A stretch of 64,000 bases of DNA, taken from Paraescarpia echinospica. Taxonomy: Eukaryota; Annelida; Polychaeta; Sabellida; Siboglinidae. The stretch's first letter is position 1; every line of letters begins with the position of its first letter. Location: the NCBI GenBank assembly GCA_020002185.1, contig CM034543.1, forward strand, positions 2,037,033-2,101,032, read 5' to 3'. Below, piece after piece: positions 36,897 to 48,736 of the stretch. Under the pieces are notes generated by a model. The model was not told the DNA's origin and did no database searches. It worked only from the letters and a program-made list of their open reading frames with translations. The position numbers were made by a program, and so were the translations under genes.

Positions 36897-39800
36897 TTAG
36901 TTAATGCCAATTATAAAGCTCCTGGCTTTATGCTTAAACATATTTAGCGTTTTCGAATGTTTAATGTCTGCAGGTAGTTTATTCCAAAGACGAGCCCCTA
37001 TTACTTTCAAGGAGTTCTCTCCAGTTCTATAATTACATATATGTATATATAAATTGTTCTCCTGTCTGGAACTTCTGATTATGAAGTCACTATTACATTG
37101 GTAAAATTGGTGGAATAGACTAGGAAGTTGATTCGTACGCTGTTTATACACAAATATTAGAACATTTAGTTTAAATAGTTCCTGAACTTTAAGTATATTA
37201 AGTTCCCTATGCAATGCTGTGGCACTGTCACGGCGGTGACGTTTTGCTAATGTTTTAAATATTACATTTGGTAAAACTTGTATTTTAGTTAAGTTAGTTT
37301 TACAAGCCGATCCATATAATTCAATCCCATAATTAATATGGGGAAATACATAGGCATAATATAATTGCCTGACCATATCGGCATTTATGAACGAGGCCAT
37401 GTGACGAAATAAACCTGATAACTTAGACACCTTTGAACAAAGTTCCTTAATATGTTCCGACCATGACAGCTTAGTCTAGATATATACCCAGATATTTGGC
37501 AGAGTTAACCCGTTCAATGCGTTGGCCCTGGAACAATAATGGCACGACTTCACGTTCCATATGTCTACTGAAGATTGTATAACATGTCTTACTCAAGTTT
37601 AGAGTTAGTTGATTGTACCGGAACCAGACACTAAGCGATTCTAACTTCTCCATAGCCGTATACACAGTATCATTGGCATCCATTCCAGTAATGAACAAGT
37701 TAGTATCGTCAGCAAACAATCGCAAAGATACGTGATCCACAGCACTCGATATATCATTAATATATAATAGAAATAACACTGGCCCTAAGATGGAGCCCTG
37801 CGGAACGCCAGTTTGAACATGAGCATATTCTGAAACTGTGCCATTAATGCTAACACATTGCTGTCTATCTCTTAAATAATGTCTAAACCATTTACATACA
37901 TGACCTCTTATTCCACAATGATCCAGCTTATACAACAATATATCGTGATTAATGGTGTCAAAAGCCTTACTTAGGTCAAGGTATGCCCCAACAACTAATT
38001 CGCCATTTTCAAGAGAATTTCTAATATTTTCTATAATTTCAATAATCGCTAACGTAGTCGAGTGATCTTTACGAAATCCAATATTTTCTATTGATATTTG
38101 GACAAAACGTCATTTTTATCCATAAAGTCTAATAACCTCTTCAACATTAACTTTTCTAGGATTTTATTGAATACACTCATCAGACTAATTGGTCGATAGT
38201 TGGATGGTTCACACCTTGATCCTTTCTTAAATATAGGTATTACTTTTGACACCTTTAATGCTCGTGGTACCGTGGCTTCGGAGAACGACAAATTACAAAT
38301 GTATGTCAGAGGTTTACAAATGAAATTGCATGACAATTTGATAATTTTTGAAGGGAAATTATCAATACCTGATACATTAGAATTAGCTAGCTTGTTAATT
38401 TCATTGATCACTTCTTGTTGACAAACTGGTAACAGGAACATAGTATTGTGTATCGGGTCAGATAGAAATTGTCTATATTCGTTTCCCTGAGTATATGTCT
38501 TTGATAATTATTTACCTACAGTAGCGAAATATTGGTTCAATGCATTAGCAATACTTTCGTTGTCGTTAAATTCTATATGATTGATGACCAGCTTTTTAAT
38601 GTTGTGCATGTTCCTTTTGTCCTTATTCACAAGTTCCACATATATCTTCCATAATTCCTTGGTTGATTGTTTTGCTTGTGAGAGTAAGCTACTGTAATAT
38701 GATTTCTCCGCCTGCCGTATGATAGTTGTAAGTTTATTCTTATACTGTCGTTATTCTGTTTTATTGTGTTCATTTGGTCTATTGATATATTTCTTATACA
38801 ACCTAGTCTTTGTTAAAATACTATTTCTAATGCCTTTAGTCATCCACTTTTTGTCCTTGAAGCGTTTAATTGACATTCTGGTAAGTGGGAAACATTTTTG
38901 GAAAATGGTGTCGTATTTAGTTACAAACATATCATAACATTCATCCGTGTCCTTACATGTCATAATATTATCCCAGTTTATATTCTCCAGTTCCCGAGTG
39001 AAATTTGAAATATTATTTTCACTATATATTCTCAGTTTAGGTCTGTCATTGGTGTCATGAGATTTGGATACACCTTTTATAATGATGAAGTTGGGTAAAT
39101 GGTCTGATATATCTACAAACAGGTTTCCTGAGATTATATCAGTTTTCATGAACTTTAAAGGTCGATATATATTCATATGATCAATGAGAGTTGCAGAGTG
39201 ATCTGTTATTCTTGTAGGCAGTGTGATACATGGTAACATATTTTCCCTTATTAACGTGTCCATGTATATCTTAGTTTGACACGAGTCCTGTTGTAAAAGA
39301 TCAATATTAACATCACCACATATAATACAAATTTTACCTTCCTGCTTGATAATAGACAAGTTTGATCCAATAAGATCAGAAATAACGTGTGTGTTATAGT
39401 TTGGATGTCTATACATATTGCCAATCACAAAACTGACTCCATCTTTAATTATTTCAAGCCACAAATTGTCCAACCTAGGATTATGACATAACGTTAAGTC
39501 AAATCGTTCTTGGACGTACACGTCTTTCTTAATATAAACAGCAACTCCGCCTTTATTGTTATCTAGTGGTCCATGATAGTAGAAATTATATTCTTTGAAT
39601 ATATTCGCACATCTATCTTGGTTATTCATCCCTGCCTCAGTGATCGCAATTACATCAAATTTTATATTTATAGAGTCAATATGTGCTTTAAGTAGATTGT
39701 AGTTTTTGAAAGAGCTTTGTAAGTTGATATGGGTAACAGTTATTAGTCCTTCTGTTATGTGTATTGACTCGTTTAATTCGGTCAAATCATATTTACAGTT

Positions 39801-39971
39801 TAGTGATTTTGTCACTTCTTCAGATAATCCTTTATCAAGGCAAGGCTGCAAGTTATGTGTTTTTAAGAGTTCTGAAAATTTGGTTCTTGGGTGTTGGTAT
39901 TCCGTAGTTAACTGGAGATTGGTCAACGTGCAAAATGGTAACAAATTCGCTATTTCCTTATTTTCACCCAT
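36897..39971 (-). pseudogene. LINE ORF2 (endonuclease-reverse transcriptase), broken, copy 1
   Basis: The APE-like endonuclease spans 39971 to 38751, with motifs HINLQS, ITEAG, MYRHPN, CGDVNID and ISDH. The RT runs from about 38441 to 37471, with IPIFKKGSRCEPSNYRPISL, GVPQGSILGPVLF and FADDTNLF. The C-terminal domain spans 37430 to 36897. Four lesions are visible: a stop after HNKTE (38751-38753), a stop at 38508-38510, an 8-bp insertion near 38082-38090 that splits the RT, and a one-base frameshift with a stop just after YLGIYLD (near 37471). The first and last are shared with copy 2. No RNase H domain is seen. The product would copy LINE RNA into nicked target DNA, but this copy cannot encode it. 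Confidence 0.92.
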
Positions 39972-40234
39972 TACTGTTGTTTTTTGTCATATTAGTTAAA
40001 ATACATTCTCTCAGCTTTGCTAGAATATATACTAGTAACCCTGAATGCAATTCATGTAGTACAATCATGTAACATTTCATCGAAAACAATGTCTCAGTAG
40101 TTGGAGTAACGAATACACAAACAAAAAGTCAGATGACCACCACAGTTAGGGCATGTCGGCAGTCGAGGCGCTCAAGAGTAAATTGATTGTTATAATGTAG
40201 TGCGCCAGCACAGATGTCTGTCACCTATATGTGA

Positions 40235-40926
40235 CTAGTCCACAGGCACAACGACGCCGTCTGTTATCAGCTTGCCTCTGCGGAACACCGCACGCTTCCC
40301 CTCCGCGAAGGCTCGTTGCATCTGCGCACGTGCGCGTTTCTTTGTTTCGTAGTCCGCCTTCGTCATATCTTCTAGTACGTACACAGCACCAGCGGTCGTT
40401 CTGTTTACGTGGGTCTTGGCGGACAATAGGATTGCGTTTCTAAGTGGCCTCGTAACAATTGACGCGATGATGGGTCTGCCTGTAGAACTGTTGCTGGAGA
40501 TAGGGCCGAGTCTGTGGCAGTGTTCAACACTCTCCATAGCTTGCTCAAGTGTGACGATGCCACCAAGATTGTGTTTGAGGAGTACATCCTTGGCTACGAT
40601 TTTCTTGACGTCCTCACCTTTGGATTCCTCGACACCAAACACCCTAATACCCCACTCACGACTTCTTCTCTCCATTGCGTTAATTATCTCTACATAAACA
40701 GTCATCCTCGCCCTCGATTCCATTTCTCGTTTCGATGTTTCTTTATGCAACTTCTGTAACTCGTCAATTTTGTCCCTGTTCTCTTTAATCGAGGCAGCAT
40801 TGAATTCACAGGACGCTTCAATAGCGTCCACTCTTTCTGCAATTGCACCACATTGATGGCGTATATCTCTCAATTGGGTTACCACGTCACTTTGGATCAT
40901 TTTGTATAGTTCGTCTATTGAAACGC
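40235..40926 (-). CDS. LINE ORF1, C-terminal part, truncated by the gap, copy 1
   Basis: It matches residues 36-265 of the complete copy at 48737-49534: the coiled coil and the RRM-like region (WGIRVFGVEESKGEDVKKIV). It lacks one residue in AGAVYVL (AGAGVYVL in copy 2). No stop lies in the visible part. An apparent 565-residue reading frame across the N run is an artefact. Confidence 0.85.
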
Positions 40927-41926
40927 NNNNNNNNNNNNNNNNNNNNNNNNNNNNNNNNNNNNNNNNNNNNNNNNNNNNNNNNNNNNNNNNNNNNNNNNNN
41001 NNNNNNNNNNNNNNNNNNNNNNNNNNNNNNNNNNNNNNNNNNNNNNNNNNNNNNNNNNNNNNNNNNNNNNNNNNNNNNNNNNNNNNNNNNNNNNNNNNNN
41101 NNNNNNNNNNNNNNNNNNNNNNNNNNNNNNNNNNNNNNNNNNNNNNNNNNNNNNNNNNNNNNNNNNNNNNNNNNNNNNNNNNNNNNNNNNNNNNNNNNNN
41201 NNNNNNNNNNNNNNNNNNNNNNNNNNNNNNNNNNNNNNNNNNNNNNNNNNNNNNNNNNNNNNNNNNNNNNNNNNNNNNNNNNNNNNNNNNNNNNNNNNNN
41301 NNNNNNNNNNNNNNNNNNNNNNNNNNNNNNNNNNNNNNNNNNNNNNNNNNNNNNNNNNNNNNNNNNNNNNNNNNNNNNNNNNNNNNNNNNNNNNNNNNNN
41401 NNNNNNNNNNNNNNNNNNNNNNNNNNNNNNNNNNNNNNNNNNNNNNNNNNNNNNNNNNNNNNNNNNNNNNNNNNNNNNNNNNNNNNNNNNNNNNNNNNNN
41501 NNNNNNNNNNNNNNNNNNNNNNNNNNNNNNNNNNNNNNNNNNNNNNNNNNNNNNNNNNNNNNNNNNNNNNNNNNNNNNNNNNNNNNNNNNNNNNNNNNNN
41601 NNNNNNNNNNNNNNNNNNNNNNNNNNNNNNNNNNNNNNNNNNNNNNNNNNNNNNNNNNNNNNNNNNNNNNNNNNNNNNNNNNNNNNNNNNNNNNNNNNNN
41701 NNNNNNNNNNNNNNNNNNNNNNNNNNNNNNNNNNNNNNNNNNNNNNNNNNNNNNNNNNNNNNNNNNNNNNNNNNNNNNNNNNNNNNNNNNNNNNNNNNNN
41801 NNNNNNNNNNNNNNNNNNNNNNNNNNNNNNNNNNNNNNNNNNNNNNNNNNNNNNNNNNNNNNNNNNNNNNNNNNNNNNNNNNNNNNNNNNNNNNNNNNNN
41901 NNNNNNNNNNNNNNNNNNNNNNNNNN
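40927..41926. other. Assembly gap, exactly 1000 N
   Basis: The round length implies a placeholder rather than a measured distance. The two flanks are duplicate sequence (see 33312-40926 and 41927-49431), so the true gap may be negative, meaning the contigs overlap. Confidence 1.
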
Positions 41927-42102
41927 GTACACAAATATCCACCACAGTCTCTAGCCAGGTACTCATTCATACAACTGAGTGAACTGGAGAAACGTAGAGT
42001 GAACGAACTTGTCCAAAGTTCGACACCGCAGCATATGTTTTGAACCAGGGTTCACTCGATTGAGAGTCCGATGTTCTAAACACTGCGCTACTGCGCTCCA
42101 CA
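41927..42102 (-). mobile_element. SINE, 5' part only (contig begins inside it), copy 2
   Basis: Same tRNA-headed SINE as 33229-33487, starting 83 bp in from that copy's 3' end. One substitution is visible in the first 30 bp (CACAGTCTC versus CACAATCTC). The missing 3' part is due to the contig start, not to a biological truncation. Confidence 0.75.
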
Positions 42103-43227
42103 GTCGAGGAAGCAGTTACAAGCGCCAGTGAACTACCCGAGTTCCAGCAGCTCGTCGACTAATTGGTGACAATCACACGTCGACGCAACGTCAACACGTC
42201 CTAATGAAAACCGCTCCTTTAATATTCCCTTTGAGGGCATCCTGCGACTGCTCGTTAGACACTATTCGTCCCCGACCCATCGATCTCCCGTCTTCCCCGT
42301 CAGTCATCAGTCTTCCTCCGCCGTAAGTTCGCGCAACCCGACCCAACTGCGTTATTCGTCATAGTTAATTATTGAAGGGACGAGCGTGGGTCGGCTGGCA
42401 ACGTGTTTGTCGGAAATCTCGTGAGATGTTCTAATTAGCGGCAGGAGGTGTCGGAGAAGCCGATGCCACGGGGTCGTCCACCGGTGGCAATGTGTGAACA
42501 TCGCATACATCTATATATTAATATGGAGATTTAGATTATGTATGTGAGAGGTCCCACGATCACGGCGGCCAAGGATGAATCAATGTAAGAGACATGCAGA
42601 TTGGTTGACAGGTGAAGAATTTGACGGACAATGCCAAAGAATGGAATGCATAAGACACGACTTTCAGAGCCATAGAGTCGGGACATCACCAACGAATGTG
42701 CCTCTACGACAAGTGAAGGTGAAGACCGCTCACCAAGAATCCATGCCCTCCTGATCATCTCCATTACCGTGTACACGGCGTTGCCTGTGGATGACGCGTC
42801 ATTGCGGAAGCTAACTGTAAGTGTCTCACGTGTCGATGGATCCTCCTATGTGAGAACCGAAGACAACGAACATGGTTGTCTTGTCGTATTTTGTGTAGCT
42901 GGGCGAAGCAGCCGTCAACCTATATGCCCTGCGCAATGCACGAGAAATCATATCCCATTTCCGCAAATGTCAACCGAATTGAGTTGACAGAACGGCTCAT
43001 GCGTGAAACGTCATTTCCCGTTGGATTGACGTTATCGTAACGCAGTGGTAATTACGGTTACTAGTTGTCAGAGCGAGTCACGAAATCTGACTCGTTTGCA
43101 GAGAGCAGCGAGGCATGAGAAAAGACAACAGAAATACGGATTGGATCTGAAAGTAGTCTGCATAAACATACTGGCAGATGTGTGAAAGATGTCTACTGTG
43201 GTCAAGCAATACAAACAGATGAAGGTC

Positions 43228-43310
43228 GGAGGGAGGGAGGGAGGGAGGGAAGGAGGAAGGGAGGGAAGGAGGGAGGGAGGAAGGGAGGGGGAGGAAGGGA
43301 GGGGAAGAAG
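43228..43310. repeat. (GGGA)n purine-rich microsatellite, copy 2
   Basis: Same tract as 34613-34710 but three tetramers shorter. Confidence 0.9.
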
Positions 43311-43639
43311 GAGATACAGTTGTATCAGTTTGACAACACCTGCTGGATGACGAACGGTAATCGACATACGCTACACAGTCTACCGTCACACAGTTCCTTG
43401 CACGCACTTTAGTGTTCTTCCCGTGTGCCTTTGTTTCACCTTATTCTATGTCAGCCCGAACAGTCTCCGGGTAATCAAATTAGTCGAACAATCGCTCCTC
43501 GTAAGGCTTCCATCTTGTCAAATCGTCGTCATTAACCGGCTTCCTGCCGCGCAGCAGACGACAGGAAATGAGCACGTCTATGGCCTGACAGCCTGTCGGC
43601 TGCTGCCACACTTGTAGCGGGTTTTGGAAGCTGAATACT

Positions 43640-43872
43640 CATCCGCTTCACGAGTCTCGGAGATTGAATACCCGTCCGCGTTTACGAGTGTCGGAGGCGG
43701 AATACTCATCCGCCTTCACGAGTCTCGGAGTCTGAAAACTCGTCTGCTTTCACCAGTCTCGGAGGCTGAATACTCTTCCGCTTTCATCAGTCTCAGAGGC
43801 TGAATACTCATCCACCTGGCCCTTCACGGGTGTCGGAGGCTGAATACTCATCCGCGTTCATGAGTCTCACAT
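43640..43872. repeat. Degenerate leading units of the 34-bp minisatellite, copy 2
   Basis: Counterpart of 35026-35270, followed by the same AT-rich interruption, which is 2 bp shorter. Confidence 0.85.
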
Positions 43873-43965
43873 TAGTATTTTAAAATATATATGGTTTTAT
43901 GTTATTATTTTATTTGCAACAATCATTGTCAAGCGCCCCAAAACTATATTATTATTATTACACAC

Positions 43966-45118
43966 ATCTGCCTTCACGAGTCTCGGAGGCTGAATACTCA
44001 TCCGCCTTCACGAGTCTCGGAGGCTGAATACTCATCCGCCTTCACGAGTCTCGGAGGCTGACTACTCGTCCGCCTTCACGAGTCTCGGAGGCTGAATACT
44101 CATCCGCCTTCACGAGTCTCGGAGGCTGAATACTCATCCGCCTTCACGAGTGTCGGAGGCTGAATACTCATCCGCCTTCACGAGTGTCGGAGGCTGAATA
44201 CTCATCCGCCTTCACGAGTCTCGGAGGCTGACTACTCGTCCGCCTTCACGAGTCTCGGAGGCTGAATACTCGTCCGCCTTCACGAGTCTCGGTGGCTGAA
44301 TACTCATCCGCCTTCACGAGTCTCGGAGGCTGAATACTCATCCGCCTTCACGAGTGTCGGAGGCTGAATACTCATCCGCCTTCACGAGTCTCGGAGGCTG
44401 AATACTCATCCGCCTTCACGAGTCTCGGAGGCTGAATACTCATCCGCCTTCACGAGTCTCGGAGGCTGACTACTCGTCCGCCTTCACGAGTCTCGGAGGC
44501 TGACTACTCGTCCGCCTTCACGAGTCTCGGAGGCTGAATACTCGTCCGCCTTCACGAGTCTCGGAGGCTGAATACTCATCCGCCTTCACGAGTGTCGGAG
44601 GCTGAATACTCATCCGCCTTCACGAGTCTCGGAGGCTGAATACTCATCCGCCTTCACGAGTGTCGGAGGCTGAATACTCATCCGCCTTCACGAGTCTCGG
44701 AGGCTGACTACTCGTCCGCCTTCACGAGTCTCGGAGGCTGAATACTCGTCCGCCTTCACGAGTCTCGGTGGCTGAATACTCATCCGCCTTCACGAGTCTC
44801 GGAGGCTGAATACTCATCCGCCTTCACGAGTGTCGGAGGCTGAATACTCATCCGCCTTCACGAGTGTCGGAGGCTGAATACTCATCAGCCTTCACGAGTC
44901 TCGGAGGCTGACTACTCGTCCGCCTTCACGAGTCTCGGAGGCTGAATACTCGTCCGCCTTCACGAGTCTCGGAGGCTGACTACTCGTCCGCCTTCACGAG
45001 TCTCGGAGGCTGAATACTCATCCGCCTTCACGAGTGTCGGAGGCTGAATACTCATCCGCCTTCACGAGTCTCGGAGGCTGAATACTCATCCGCCTTCACG
45101 AGTCTCGGAGGCTGAATA
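43966..45118. repeat. 34-bp minisatellite, about 34 units, copy 2
   Basis: The same length as copy 1 to the base (constant offset of 8601 at both ends) and apparently the same order of unit variants. One private change is CATCAGCC for CATCCGCC at about 44884. The array ends at CTGAATA, where the LINE begins. Confidence 0.97.
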
Positions 45119-45184
45119 AAGTAAAGTAAAGTAAAGTAAAGTAAAGTAAAGTAAAGTAAAGTAAAGTAAAGTAAAGTAAAGTAA
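45116..45184 (-). repeat. Pentamer tail (TTTAC)n at the LINE 3' end, copy 2
   Basis: The same tail as in copy 1 with six fewer units and without the AACGT variant. Confidence 0.85.
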
Positions 45185-45461
45185 ATTTATTTCCTCATCC
45201 AGATAATATACAGCACAATTCCAGAGCAATGTAACACAGATGAGGTGGCTACCAGAGATGTATAACTTATCGAGCTGGTAGCCAATTAAATCAAACTCAT
45301 ATAGGTTACTCCCACATACATAATATTACGTATATAAAGGTTGCATTCAATTGCAATAGCTTCAGGTTAACGACTTCTGTAAATTAAAGCTAGAGATGTT
45401 GTACCAATATAAGAACAAATTCACAAGCGAATTTCTTACAATATGTAATTAGATTTAAGCT

Positions 45462-48400
45462 TTAGTTAATGCCAATTATAAAGCTCCTGGCTTTATGCTT
45501 AAACATATTTAGCGTTTTCGAATGTTTAATGTCTGCAGGTAGTTTATTCCAAAGACGAGCCCCTATTACTTTCAAGGAGTTCTCTCCAGTTCTATAATTA
45601 CATATATGTATATATAAATTGTTCTCCTGTCTGGAACTTCTGATTATGAAGTCACTATTACATTGGTAAAATTGGTGGAATAGACTAGGAAGTTGATTCG
45701 TACGCTGTTTATACACAAATATTAGAACATTTAGTTTAAATAGTTCCTGAACTTTAAGTATATTAAGTTCCCTATGCAATGCTGTGGCACTGTCACGGCG
45801 GTGACGTTTTGCTAATGTTTTAAATATTACATTTGGTAAAACTTGTATTTTAGTTAAGTTAGTTTTACAAGCCGATCCATATAATTCAATCCCATAATTA
45901 ATATGGGGAAATACATAGGCATAATATAATTGCCTGACCATATCGGCATTTATGAACGAGGCCATGTGACGAAATAAACCTGATAACTTAGACACCTTTG
46001 AACAAAGTTCCTTAATATGTTCCGACCATGACAGCTTAGTCTAGATATATACCCAGATATTTGGCAGAGTTAACCCGTTCAATGCGTTGGCCCTGGAACA
46101 ATAATGGCACGACTTCACGTTCCATATGTCTACTGAAGATTGTATAACATGTCTTACTCAAGTTTAGAGTTAGTTGATTGTACCGGAACCAGACACTAAG
46201 CGATTCTAACTTCTCCATAGCCGTATACACAGTATCATTGGCATCCATTCCAGTAATGAACAAGTTAGTATCGTCAGCAAACAATCGCAAAGATACGTGA
46301 TCCACAGCACTCGATATATCATTAATATATAATAGAAATAACACTGGCCCTAAGATGGAGCCCTGCGGAACGCCAGTTTGAACATGAGCATATTCTGAAA
46401 CTGTGCCATTAATGCTAACACATTGCTGTCTATCTCTTAAATAATGTCTAAACCATTTACATACATGACCTCTTATTCCACAATGATCCAGCTTATACAA
46501 CAATATATCGTGATTAATGGTGTCAAAAGCCTTACTTAGGTCAAGGTATGCCCCAACAACTAATTCGCCATTTTCAAGAGAATTTCTAATATTTTCTATA
46601 ATTTCAATAATCGCTAACGTAGTCGAGTGATCTTTACGAAATCCAAATTGATATTTGGACAAAACGTCATTTTTATCCATAAAGTCTAATAACCTCTTCA
46701 ACATTAACTTTTCTAGGATTTTATTGAATACACTCATCAGACTAATTGGTCGATAGTTGGATGGTTCACACCTTGATCCTTTCTTAAATATAGGTATTAC
46801 TTTTGACACCTTTAATGCTCGTGGTACCGTGGCTTCGGAGAACGACAAATTACAAATGTATGTCAGAGGTTTACAAATGAAATTGCATGACAATTTGATA
46901 ATTTTTGAAGGGAAATTATCAATACCTGATACATTAGAATTAGCTAGCTTGTTAATTTCATTGATCACTTCTTGTTGACAAACTGGTAACAGGAACATAG
47001 TATTGTGTATCGGGTCAGATAGAAATTGTCTATATTCGTTTCCCTGAGTATATGTCTTTGACAATTCTTTACCTACAGTAGATTGAATGCCAGCTTTTTA
47101 ATGTTGTGCATGTTCCTTTTGTCCTTATTCACAAGTTCCGCATATATCTTCCATAATTCCTTGGTTGATTGTTTTGCTTGTGAGAGTAAGCTACTGTAAT
47201 ATGATTTCTCCGCCTGCCGTATGATAGTTGTAACTTTATTCTTATACTGTCGTTATTCTGTTTTATTATGTTCATTTGGTCTATTGATATATTTCTTATA
47301 CAACCTAGTCTTTGTTAAAATACTATTTCTAATGCCTTTAGTCATCCACTTTTTGTCCTTGAAGCGTTTAATTGACATTCTGGTAAGTGGGAAACATTTT
47401 TGGAAAATGGTGTCGTATTTAGTTACAAACATATCATAACATTCATCCGTGTCCGCACATGTCATAATATTATCCCAGTTTATATTCTCCAGTTCCCGAG
47501 TGAAATTTGAAATATTATTTTCACTATATATTCTCAGTTTAGGTCTGTCATTGGTGTCATGAGATTTGGATACACCTTTTATAATGATGAAGTTGGGTAA
47601 ATGGTCTGATATATCTACAAACAGGTTTCCTGAAATTATATCAGTTTTCATGAACTTTAAAGGTCGATATATATTCATATGATCAATGAGAGTTGCAGAG
47701 TGATCTGTTATTCTTGTAGGCAGTGTGATACATGGTAACATATTTTCCCTTATTAACGTGTCCATGTATATCTTAGTTTGACACGAGTCCTGTTGTAAAA
47801 GATCAATATTAACATCACCACATATAATACAAATTTTACCTTCCTGCTTGATAATAGACAAGTTTGATCCAATAAGATCAGAAATAACGTGTGTGTTATA
47901 GTTTGGATGTCTATACATATTACCAATCACAAAACTGACTCCATCTTTAATTATTTCAAGCCACAAATTGTCCAACCTAGGATTATGACATAACGTTAAG
48001 TCAAATCGTTCTTGGACGTACACGTCTTTCTTAATATAAACAGCACCTCCGCCTTTATTGTTATCTAGTGGTCCATGATAGTAGAAATTATATTCTTTGA
48101 ATATATTCGCACATCTATCTTGGTTATTCATCCCTGCCTCAGTGATCGCAATTACATAAAATTTTATATTTATAGAGTCAATATGTGCTTTAAGTAGATT
48201 GTAGTTTTTGAAAGAGCTTTGTAAGTTGATATGGATAACAGTTATTAGTCCTTCTGTTATGTGTATTGACTCGTTTAATTCGGTCAAATCATATTTACAG
48301 TTTAGTGATTTTGTCACTTCTTCAGATAATCCTTTATCAAGGCAAGGCTGCAAGTTATGTGTTTTTAAGAGTTCTGAAAATTTGGTTCTTGGGTGTTGGT

Positions 48401-48473
48401 ATTCCGTAGTTAACTGGAGATTGGTCAACGTGCAAAATGGTAACAAATTCGCTATTTCCTTATTTTCACCCAT
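45462..48473 (-). pseudogene. LINE ORF2 (endonuclease-reverse transcriptase), broken, copy 2
   Basis: The endonuclease block (48473 to 47253, 406 residues) keeps the expected catalytic positions: N83 (HINLQS), E112 (TEAG), Y187 (MYRHPN), D220/N222 (GDVN) and D290/H291 (ISDH). The RT block (47064 to 46036, 342 residues) is uninterrupted, with NYRPISL, DLSKAFDTINHDIL, GVPQGSILGPV and FADDTNLF. The C-terminal block is 45995 to 45462. Lesions are a stop after HNKTE (47253-47255), a 55-bp deletion near 47083-47090 in the linker, and a one-base frameshift and stop after YLGIYLD (near 46036). The first and last occur in copy 1 too, so they predate the split of the two copies. Confidence 0.92.
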
Positions 48474-48736
48474 TACTGTTGTTTTTTGTCATATTAGTTA
48501 AAATACATTCTCTCAGCTTTGCTAGAATATATACTAGTAACCCTGAATGCAATTCATGTAGTACAATCATGTAACATTTCATCGAAAACAATGTCTCAGT
48601 AGTTGGAGTAACGAATACACAAACAAAAAGTCAGATGACCACCACAGTTAGGGCATGTCGGCAGTCGAGGCGCTCAAGAGTAAATTGATTGTTATAATGT
48701 AGTGCGCCAGCACAGATGTCTGTCACCTATATGTGA

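Larger units (their letters stand above)
33312..40926. repeat. Copy 1 of a contig-end duplication (probable unmerged allelic overlap)
   Basis: It matches 41927-49431 from first to last base. The coordinate offset steps from 8615 to 8505 through a few indels: a (GGGA)n difference and 2 bp near 35300, 30 bp (six units) in the pentamer tail, 6 bp near 36842, 8 bp near 38085, 55 bp near 38522-38584 and 3 bp near 40387. The match starts exactly at the base following the N run and ends exactly at the base preceding it. Confidence 0.95.
36518..40926 (-). mobile_element. LINE (Jockey/CR1/L2-like, L1-type ORF1), copy 1, cut by the assembly gap
   Basis: Minus-strand non-LTR retrotransposon: partial ORF1 (40926 to 40235), a 263-bp spacer, ORF2 (39971 to 36897, broken), a 3' UTR and a pentamer tail. 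Its 5' end is lost in the N run. Compared with copy 2 it carries an extra internal stop and an 8-bp insertion but lacks copy 2's 55-bp deletion. Confidence 0.93.

Noticed and set aside
38200..38421. Plus-strand frames of 70-97 codons inside the LINE copies
   Set aside because: Antisense shadows of LINE ORF2, occurring identically in both copies.
40235..41932. A 565-residue minus-strand reading frame
   Set aside because: It runs through the 1000-N gap; only the last 230 residues are real (LINE ORF1). Three other frames across the gap are equally artificial.
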